From assembly GCA_042091915.1 (NCBI GenBank), contig JBELGO010000067.1:1-9277 (forward strand): a stretch of DNA of 9,277 bases, read 5' to 3'. Origin of the DNA: LSUCC0057 sp042091915. Lineage in GTDB: Bacteria > Pseudomonadota > Gammaproteobacteria > Pseudomonadales > Porticoccaceae. Position 1 is the stretch's first letter; each line of letters begins with the position of its first letter. Positions 1 to 4,798 of the stretch are shown here, piece after piece. The translations under genes and the position numbers were made by a program. The notes under the pieces are model-generated. The model was not told where the DNA came from and made no database searches. It saw only the letters and a program-made list of their open reading frames with translations.

Positions 1-100
1 CTATAGCGCCGCTGTAGTCGTCAAAAGCAACTACTTCAAAGAGCCTCTCCAGTGCAACATCGTGGTACCACTGTCCGATTACTGCCGCCATCTTAGCCAT
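1..100 (-). CDS. Small conserved protein, DUF6763-like (5' part only)
   Basis: Only the first 33 codons lie in the window; the gene runs off the left edge. Reading leftward from ATG at 98-100, the protein begins MAKMAAVIGQWYHDVALERL and continues FEVVAFDDYSGAI. The 'IGQWY...FEVVAFD...G' pattern is what I remember for the N-terminus of short acidic gammaproteobacterial proteins of the DUF6763 family, whose function is unknown. The start is supported by GAGGTG (complement of 107-112) six bases upstream. A second in-frame ATG three codons later (89-91) is possible, but the Shine-Dalgarno fits the first one better. The gene is divergent from nagZ. From memory, a similar small gene lies in the topA-lexA-nagZ neighbourhood of Pseudomonas. 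The family name is inferred from a short stretch and is tentative; that this is a real coding start is fairly safe. Confidence 0.6.
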   Translation of the reverse strand, partial: MAKMAAVIGQWYHDVALERLFEVVAFDDYSGAI

Positions 101-106
101 CTGATT

Positions 107-112
107 CACCTC
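107..112 (-). promoter_or_regulatory. Ribosome binding site of the DUF6763-like gene
   Basis: On the minus strand GAGGTG lies six bases before ATG 98-100. It is a good match to the anti-Shine-Dalgarno complement and decides between that ATG and the one three codons downstream. Confidence 0.6.
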
Positions 113-136
113 GCGAATTTACTTAAGAACGCAGAT

Positions 137-184
137 TTGTTCTGTTTTCACACTATCACTGGGTGATCGGTGTGCGGACAGCAA
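137..184. repeat. Compound imperfect inverted repeat
   Basis: The arms pair in layers around the loop TGG (160-162): ATCAC 155-159 with GTGAT 163-167, CACAC 149-153 with GTGTG 170-174, CTGT 142-145 with ACAG 178-181, and TTG 137-139 with CAA 182-184. Small mismatched bulges separate them. Seventeen base pairs over 48 bases is more symmetry than I would expect by chance. There is no T-run on either side, so it is not a simple intrinsic terminator. It lies 37 to 84 bases upstream of the minus-strand gene's start, so it could be an operator or a leader-RNA structure. Confidence 0.5.
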
Positions 185-209
185 TTAGTGAATCAGGTTT
201 GACGGATGG

Positions 210-223
210 TTCTCGACCGAGAA
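210..223. repeat. 14-bp dyad TTCTCG-AC-CGAGAA
   Basis: Perfect 6-bp arms flank a 2-base centre. A loop of two bases is too tight for an RNA hairpin, so protein binding to DNA is the likelier reading if the dyad has a function. It sits between the two divergent starts, about 65 bases upstream of the predicted nagZ -35 element. I do not recognise a known regulator consensus. Confidence 0.35.
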
Positions 224-285
224 GGGCGGTTCAGTCATTCTTGCTGTGCAGAAAAAAGCACAAACTAATCAATAAGATATAGCGC

Positions 286-316
286 TTGACTGCAAAGTGG
301 GAGGGCACGGTAAAAT
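286..316 (+). promoter_or_regulatory. Putative sigma-70 promoter for nagZ
   Basis: TTGACT at 286-291 matches five of six -35 consensus positions, and TAAAAT at 311-316 matches five of six -10 positions. The 19-base spacer is two bases longer than ideal, which lowers confidence. Transcription would start near 323-325, leaving a leader of about 90 bases before the nagZ ATG that contains the palindrome at 348-359. The promoter would be expected to drive nagZ, the channel gene and plsC together. Confidence 0.45.
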
Positions 317-347
317 AGCTATTTGGAATAAACTGCTTATTAGAAAT

Positions 348-359
348 GACAATATTGTC
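348..359. repeat. Perfect 12-bp palindrome GACAATATTGTC
   Basis: The sequence GACAAT followed by ATTGTC is fully self-complementary with no spacer. It lies between the predicted nagZ promoter and the nagZ ATG (416), a position suited to a repressor roadblock or operator. No specific regulator can be named from the sequence. Confidence 0.4.
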
Positions 360-415
360 TAAACTGTAAGCCTTCAATTTCCCACCCTCGCCAAGTAAAA
401 CTACTGGATTAGACT

Positions 416-1450
416 ATGCCTTCGCTGTCGCCGACCCCTGGCCCTTTGATGCTTGACCTTGATGGAGCGGAACTTACCGCCCAAGAGCGCGATTTGCTCT
501 GCTCGCCGGCTGTTGGCGGTGTCATACTGTTTGCTCGCAATGTCCGCTCTAAGAGCCAGGTGATTGAGCTCAATGAGAGTATTCGCGAATGCAATCCACA
601 TCTGCTGTTGGCCGTTGATCAAGAGGGTGGGCGAGTGGCGCGTCTGCGCGAGGGATTTACACCCTTGCCAGCTATGCAAAAACTCGGTCACTGGTACCAG
701 CGCCAACCCGATGCCGCTATAGATGGCGCCAAGCAGCTTGGGTGGTTGATGGCAGCTGAGGTGCTCGCAAGTGGCTTCGATTTTAGTTTTGCACCAGTTT
801 TAGATGTCGATGCCGACTTCTGCTCGGTGATTGGAGATCGCTCGTTTTCAGACTCGCCCGAAGCGGTCACAATGATTGCCAGCGCCTTCATTGCTGGTAT
901 GCGCTCAGCGGGTATGGTCGCTACCGGCAAGCATTTCCCTGGCCATGGCGGTGTTCACGGCGACAGCCATCTTGAGCTGCCCACAGACAGACGCGACTGG
1001 CAGACCCTGTTAGATCGAGACTTAAAACCTTTTATTGCGCTATCCGACCAGCTCGCAGGGGTGATGCCCGCGCATATTCTTTTCCCTGCCATCGATGCAA
1101 CTCACCCTGTGGGGTTTTCTCAGCGTTGGTTGAAGGATAAACTGCGCGCCGAGTTGGGCTTTGCCGGAGTTATTTTTAGCGACGACCTGACTATGGAAGG
1201 GGCCGCGGCAGTCGGTGGTTACACCCAGCGTGCCACTGCAGCGCTCGATGCAGGTTGCGATATGGTGTTGGTTTGCAACCATCGCCAAGGCGCAGTAGAG
1301 GTGTTGGAGTGGCTCGAACAACACTCTGTACAAGGTAGTCCTCTTCTAAACATGATGCGGGCTAAAAAGCATCAAAGTTGGGCTGAGCTTGAAAATTCGC
1401 CCTATTGGGGATCAGCCGTGGCTTTGAGCCAGGAGTTAGTGGTCCAGTGA
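416..1450 (+). CDS. nagZ: Beta-N-acetylhexosaminidase NagZ (GH3)
   Basis: This cytosolic glycosidase removes GlcNAc from GlcNAc-1,6-anhydroMurNAc-peptides during peptidoglycan recycling. In many gammaproteobacteria its products feed AmpR-type beta-lactamase induction. The 344 residues are close to E. coli NagZ (about 341). It has no signal peptide. Visible hallmarks are GPLMLDLDG near the N-terminus, VDQEGGRVARLREGF (about 84-98), the GH3 signature KHFPGHG (172-178) followed by GDSH, whose His185 matches the family's catalytic acid/base, and FSDDLTMEGA, whose first Asp (256) matches the nucleophile. All catalytic positions are intact. The ATG at 416 is preceded by only a weak GGA (406-408). 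A second in-frame ATG at 449 would remove part of the conserved GPxMLDxxG start, so 416 is preferred. The gene heads a plus-strand cluster, with the channel gene 61 bases downstream. Confidence 0.97.
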   Translation: MPSLSPTPGPLMLDLDGAELTAQERDLLCSPAVGGVILFARNVRSKSQVIELNESIRECNPHLLLAVDQEGGRVARLREGFTPLPAMQKLGHWYQRQPDAAIDGAKQLGWLMAAEVLASGFDFSFAPVLDVDADFCSVIGDRSFSDSPEAVTMIASAFIAGMRSAGMVATGKHFPGHGGVHGDSHLELPTDRRDWQTLLDRDLKPFIALSDQLAGVMPAHILFPAIDATHPVGFSQRWLKDKLRAELGFAGVIFSDDLTMEGAAAVGGYTQRATAALDAGCDMVLVCNHRQGAVEVLEWLEQHSVQGSPLLNMMRAKKHQSWAELENSPYWGSAVALSQELVVQ

Positions 1451-1496
1451 GTCAATCAATCTATATAGAAGAAGTGGCATTGGCCGCTGAGATAGT

Positions 1497-1501
1497 AAGG
1501 A
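1497..1501 (+). promoter_or_regulatory. Ribosome binding site for the GTG start of the MscS-like gene
   Basis: AAGGA lies ten bases before GTG 1512. No in-frame ATG lies nearby with comparable support: the first internal ATG is at codon 10, with no Shine-Dalgarno upstream. This supports the GTG start. Confidence 0.5.
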
Positions 1502-1511
1502 ACAGTAAACA

Positions 1512-2609
1512 GTGAAGAGTGAAACATTTACACAGTGGATGAAGTTTCTCGGTGGAGAAAAATACGGCTGGATACTCGAAGTATTTGTCCTGGTTGTCGC
1601 GGCTTTGATTTTGGCCAAGGTGGCCAACAGAATTATCGATAATATCGAAAAGCGCACGGCCGAGAGTAAAAACCTCTGGGATGATGCGCTGATAGAGGCG
1701 TGCCGCAAGCCAGTGACATGGTTGATTTGGATCGTCGGTCTTAACTTTGCTGCAATCATTGCCGCCGAGCAACTGAAGAGTGGTTGGACGCCGCTATTGG
1801 TCTATCTCAACAAGTTTGCAGTTGTCGGGCTGTTTGCGCTGTTTTTAATTAATTTTATCAACCTGGCGGAAAATAACCTGATTACCCCAGAGCCTGGCAA
1901 AAAGCCGCGCGACCCAATGACGATTAAAGCTGTAGCAAAATTGATGCGCGCCTCGGTATTGGTTACCGCAGTGCTCATTGGTATGCAGCTATTTGGATTT
2001 AGCGTCTCCGGTCTGCTCGCCTTCGGCGGTGTCGGTGGCATCGCGATTGGTTTTGCAGCGCAAGACCTGTTGTCTAACTTCTTTGGCGGTTTGATGATCT
2101 ATCTAGACCGGCCATTCAAAGTGGGCGACTGGGTGCGCTCACCCGACCAAGAGATCGAGGGTCATGTTGAGGATATCGGTTGGCGGCTGACGCGTATTCG
2201 CACTTTTGACAAACGGCCACTCTATGTGCCGAATTCTGTGTTCGCTAGCATATCGCTAGAAAACCCCTCGCGTATGACCAACCGCCGCATCAAAGAGACC
2301 ATCGGTGTGCGTTACGACGATGTTGCACAGCTTCCCGCTATCCTTGCAGATGTCGAGACCATGCTGCGCAATCACGAAGCCATTGATACCCGTCAAACGC
2401 TTATGGTCAATTTCAATGAGTTTGGCCCCAGCTCGTTAGACTTCTTTATTTACACCTTCACTAAGACCACAGTTTGGGTGGAGTATCACAAGATTAAGCA
2501 AGATGTGCTGCTCAAAATAGCCGACATTATTGCAGCCCACGGTGCTGAGGTGGCTTTCCCGACACGCACTCTGCACATGTCTGCCCCACAAGTGGATGGC
2601 GCTGCGTAA
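1512..2609 (+). CDS. MscS-family mechanosensitive ion channel (YnaI/MscM-like size class)
   Basis: This inner-membrane channel opens under membrane tension and releases solutes on osmotic downshock. The 365 residues show about five hydrophobic segments (roughly 20-40, 67-88, 96-118, 144-163 and 166-196), more than the three of E. coli MscS and like the YnaI group. The last is the pore helix plus MscS signature: the Gly/Ala-rich run LLAFGGVGGIAIGFAAQDLL at 168-187, then FFGG and DRPFKVGDWV (199-208), which leads into the cytoplasmic beta domain. The C-terminus has the family-typical AFPTRTLHM (348-356). Translation starts at GTG 1512 behind AAGGA. A small hairpin (AGTGGC 1473-1478 with GCCGCT 1483-1488) lies in the 61-base gap after nagZ but lacks a T-run, so read-through from nagZ is likely. 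The stop abuts the next gene's start. The exact paralogue cannot be assigned from sequence alone. Confidence 0.93.
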   Translation: MKSETFTQWMKFLGGEKYGWILEVFVLVVAALILAKVANRIIDNIEKRTAESKNLWDDALIEACRKPVTWLIWIVGLNFAAIIAAEQLKSGWTPLLVYLNKFAVVGLFALFLINFINLAENNLITPEPGKKPRDPMTIKAVAKLMRASVLVTAVLIGMQLFGFSVSGLLAFGGVGGIAIGFAAQDLLSNFFGGLMIYLDRPFKVGDWVRSPDQEIEGHVEDIGWRLTRIRTFDKRPLYVPNSVFASISLENPSRMTNRRIKETIGVRYDDVAQLPAILADVETMLRNHEAIDTRQTLMVNFNEFGPSSLDFFIYTFTKTTVWVEYHKIKQDVLLKIADIIAAHGAEVAFPTRTLHMSAPQVDGAA

Positions 2610-3323
2610 ATGCGCGCATGGCGGACACTGCTACTACCGTTTGCCTTTGCCTGGGTGTTTGCCGCAGTGGCCGTGGTGATGTTGGCTGCGTTAATTGTGC
2701 CGCGCTTTATTACCCGCAATCAGCAGCGCTGGGTGCGCTCGCTCGGCGTCGTCAGCTGTTGGTTGTTGGGGATCAAGCTGGAATTCTCAAACCCAGAGCA
2801 GTTTCAGCAGCTGCAGGGTAAGATCTTAGCCTTCAACCATATCAATATGCTCGACCTGATCATTTTAGCCTCTATGTGGCAGCGCGGCTGGAGTGCGATT
2901 TACAAACAAGAGTTCAATTCGATTCCACTGATCGGTCGCACCATGATGTTTTTGGGGTTGATACCGATCGACCGGCGCAACCGCGAAGCGGCATTCTCGA
3001 CATTGCAAAATGCCGCTCAGGTCATGCGCACTGAGCGCAAGACTCTCCTGATTGCGCCCGAGGGGACGCGTAGTAACAGCGGCCAGTTGGGACCATTCAA
3101 AGCGGGCCCGTTTCATTTGGCAGCGCAGCTAAAGGTGCCATTTGTGCCGATGCTAATGCAAGGCAACGAGCGCGCGATGCGTGGGCTGATAGTTTATGGC
3201 GGCACGGTGACAATTACGCTGTTGCCCGAAATCGATACCAGCAGCTGGCAGGAAGAGGATGTCTCAGAGCGGATGCTCACCACCCGCAAGGTGTTTCTCG
3301 AGGGGTTAGGCCAAGAGAGCTGA
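2610..3323 (+). CDS. plsC: PlsC-like lysophospholipid (1-acyl-glycerol-3-phosphate) acyltransferase
   Basis: PlsC acylates lysophosphatidic acid at the inner membrane to make phosphatidic acid, the precursor of phospholipids. The 237-residue length fits the family. A membrane-anchoring hydrophobic segment covers about residues 7-30. The four acyltransferase motifs are present: His77-X4-Asp82 (motif I, in NHINMLD), GLIPIDRRNRE (116-126, motif II), APEGTRSNSG (149-158, motif III, here A instead of the usual F before PEGTR) and VPFVPMLMQ (176-184, motif IV). The ATG at 2610 directly follows the channel gene's TAA. There is no strong Shine-Dalgarno of its own, so translation probably depends on ribosomes finishing the upstream gene. 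Its stop is 2 bp from the stop of the convergent csiV-like gene. Whether it is the housekeeping PlsC or a paralogue with another lyso-lipid substrate cannot be told here, so the symbol is tentative. Confidence 0.9.
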   Translation: MRAWRTLLLPFAFAWVFAAVAVVMLAALIVPRFITRNQQRWVRSLGVVSCWLLGIKLEFSNPEQFQQLQGKILAFNHINMLDLIILASMWQRGWSAIYKQEFNSIPLIGRTMMFLGLIPIDRRNREAAFSTLQNAAQVMRTERKTLLIAPEGTRSNSGQLGPFKAGPFHLAAQLKVPFVPMLMQGNERAMRGLIVYGGTVTITLLPEIDTSSWQEEDVSERMLTTRKVFLEGLGQES

Positions 3324-3325
3324 AC

Positions 3326-4786
3326 TCACTCTTGCGGATAAAACGGCTCAGGCAGTTCAACCGCAGCCGGGGCTGTGTAGGTGGGTTCAACTTCGCTGAT
3401 CCGCACAACAATACCGACTACAGGGTGGTCAATGTAGTAATCGTTGCCAGCGTCGACGCGGCGCCTCTCGACAATACTCCAGAGTTCATCGAGTTGTAGC
3501 TTGGGCTCGGCTTGTTCTTTGCCGGCCTCCAGTGCATCGGCGCTAGCGATTTCAGCCAGGCTGCTCGAGTCGGCTAATGCAAGATTACTCTGCAGTGGTT
3601 GGGTATCAGCTTGTGCAATATCGGTTACGTCTCTCGCTTCTTCACGGGCTTCTGCACTCTCACTCTCATAGCTACCAAGCCAATCTGTTTGGCTAACAGT
3701 GGTCGCGGCGTCAAAGCGATTGTAGGCATTACTCAAAGCCAGCGGTGTCACTGTTTGCTCATTGCTAAACAGTCGATATTGCAGTGAGAAGGGCGCCATG
3801 CTGAGCACCCAGCGTTCACTTTGCAGTAAGGGGTGGTGCCAGTTAAGTTCACTGTTCTCTGCAGTCATGGCTGCCGTCAGTGACCAGCGGCGCTTTTCAG
3901 GCTGCTCGTCAGCGGATAAATCGGTGCGATAACTTAGCAGCTCGGGCAGGGGGGGGAGCGCAGGCTGGGGTTTAAGCAAAGCATCCAGTGACGGCAGCGC
4001 GGATTCTTGCTCATCTTCGAGCAGTTCGAACTGTGCCCACCAGAGATTGGTCTCAATATGATGAAAACGGCTTTTGACCAGCCGAATAGCACCCTCGAGA
4101 GGGTGGCGGCCAAGCAGTGGAGTCCCGCCCTGCACCGTTATCCACGGCGAGCTCTGGTCTGCACTCTGGCGCCACCCAAAATGGCTGAGTAGCGTGTAGC
4201 GCTGTTCCCGGTCGATAGCCCGCGCGGAATCGCGCAGAGTTAATTGTTGGCGGGTTAATTGCTCGAAACCTGGCTCTATTTGCAGTAGAGATAAATCGAC
4301 ACCTACCGGTCCTGTTTCGAGTGCCGTTTCGCCATCGCTCTCAAGGGGCCCTGTTGAGAGGTTGTCGTCCTGTTCTAAGCTCAGGTCTTCGGGGTCGAAA
4401 TAGGGGTCATAGAGTGTTGTTAAATCGGTGACAAGCGCAGCCTGCCAGAGATTGTGAGGGTTCCTTTTTAGCTCTTTACCGAGCAGGGCAATGCCGCGCT
4501 GTTCGGCCAACAATGCTTGCTCGGCAGCTAATTGTTGGGTGTCGACCAGTTCGATCAGTGGTGTGGGATAACTGCTGGTAAGAGTCTTGGAGAGCTCCGC
4601 TGGTTGACTGTTGTGGCGAAACACCACCACCTCTATCTGCAGCCATTCGGGAAGCTGAGCCTTTTCTTGCAAAAGGTATTGCTCGCCATCAATGGTCACA
4701 GTTGGCAGAGACTCCTGCGCACAGATAGAGACACTGAAGGCTAGGGTCAGTGCGGCGCAGAAACAGTTGGCTGGCAGTCTCGACAA
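3326..4786 (-). CDS. csiV: CsiV-like periplasmic peptidoglycan-binding protein
   Basis: In Vibrio cholerae CsiV binds peptidoglycan and is needed for cell-wall synthesis by PBP1A with its activator LpoA. The assignment rests on the N-terminal WLQIEVVVFRH (48-58), the C-terminal RRVDAGNDYYIDHPVVGIVVRI (442-463), typical of the family's RR..HY.DHP..G end, and the position next to mfd. A Sec signal peptide covers residues 1-23, with likely cleavage after SICA; the Cys there lacks a good lipobox. Residues 130-170 and about 373-430 are acidic and low in complexity, and separate the conserved parts. At 486 residues it seems longer than homologues I remember. A proline-rich PQPALPPLPEL segment (273-283) contains a C8 tract. 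Translation starts at TTG behind AAAGG, which abuts the mfd stop, so coupling to mfd is likely. Confidence 0.8.
   Translation of the reverse strand: MSRLPANCFCAALTLAFSVSICAQESLPTVTIDGEQYLLQEKAQLPEWLQIEVVVFRHNSQPAELSKTLTSSYPTPLIELVDTQQLAAEQALLAEQRGIALLGKELKRNPHNLWQAALVTDLTTLYDPYFDPEDLSLEQDDNLSTGPLESDGETALETGPVGVDLSLLQIEPGFEQLTRQQLTLRDSARAIDREQRYTLLSHFGWRQSADQSSPWITVQGGTPLLGRHPLEGAIRLVKSRFHHIETNLWWAQFELLEDEQESALPSLDALLKPQPALPPLPELLSYRTDLSADEQPEKRRWSLTAAMTAENSELNWHHPLLQSERWVLSMAPFSLQYRLFSNEQTVTPLALSNAYNRFDAATTVSQTDWLGSYESESAEAREEARDVTDIAQADTQPLQSNLALADSSSLAEIASADALEAGKEQAEPKLQLDELWSIVERRRVDAGNDYYIDHPVVGIVVRISEVEPTYTAPAAVELPEPFYPQE
3949..3956. repeat. G8/C8 homopolymer inside the csiV-like gene
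   Basis: Eight consecutive G on the plus strand (C on the coding strand) span codons 277-280 (Leu-Pro-Pro-Leu). A one-base slip would shift the frame and remove the conserved C-terminal part of the protein. It is the longest homopolymer I noticed in the window. It could be a mutational hot spot or a sequencing-error hot spot. Confidence 0.7.
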
Positions 4787-4793
4787 GATAAGG

Positions 4794-4798
4794 CCTTT
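4794..4798 (-). promoter_or_regulatory. Ribosome binding site for the TTG start of the csiV-like gene
   Basis: AAAGG on the minus strand lies seven bases before TTG 4784-4786 and directly follows the mfd TAG (4799-4801). It supports the TTG start, which gives an intact signal peptide. The overlap with the end of mfd suggests re-initiation by the same ribosomes. Confidence 0.6.

Larger units (their letters stand above)
101..415. other. Divergent intergenic region between the DUF6763-like gene and nagZ
   Basis: There is no convincing reading frame in these 315 bases on either strand. The region must carry the 5' ends of two divergent transcripts. From left to right it holds a multi-part imperfect inverted repeat (137-184), a 14-bp dyad (210-223), a short hairpin-capable sequence (TGTGC 245-249 with GCACA 258-262 around an A-rich loop), a plausible sigma-70 promoter pointing toward nagZ (286-316), and a perfect 12-bp palindrome in the predicted nagZ leader (348-359). 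I could not pick a convincing promoter for the minus-strand gene. No classic LexA box (CTGT-N8-ACAG) was seen. Confidence 0.6.

Noticed and set aside
142..181. CTGT ... ACAG as a LexA (SOS) box
   Set aside because: The spacing is 32 bases instead of 8; the match is simply the outer arm of the larger inverted repeat.
245..262. TGTGC / GCACA hairpin with an A-rich loop as an intrinsic terminator
   Set aside because: The stem is 5 bp, the loop is 8 bases, and no T-run follows on either strand. No gene ends nearby.
1040..1333. 97-codon minus-strand open frame inside nagZ
   Set aside because: It is antisense to the catalytic region of nagZ, which has all family motifs; there is no independent support.
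1473..1488. Hairpin AGTGGC / GCCGCT between nagZ and the channel gene as a terminator
   Set aside because: The stem is only 6 bp with one G-U pair, and no T-run follows. It sits just before the ribosome site of the next gene, so read-through is more likely.
4717..4786. Lipoprotein signal (Cys22) in the csiV-like protein
   Set aside because: The residue before the Cys is Ile rather than Gly, Ala or Ser, so the lipobox is poor. Cleavage after SICA by signal peptidase I fits better.
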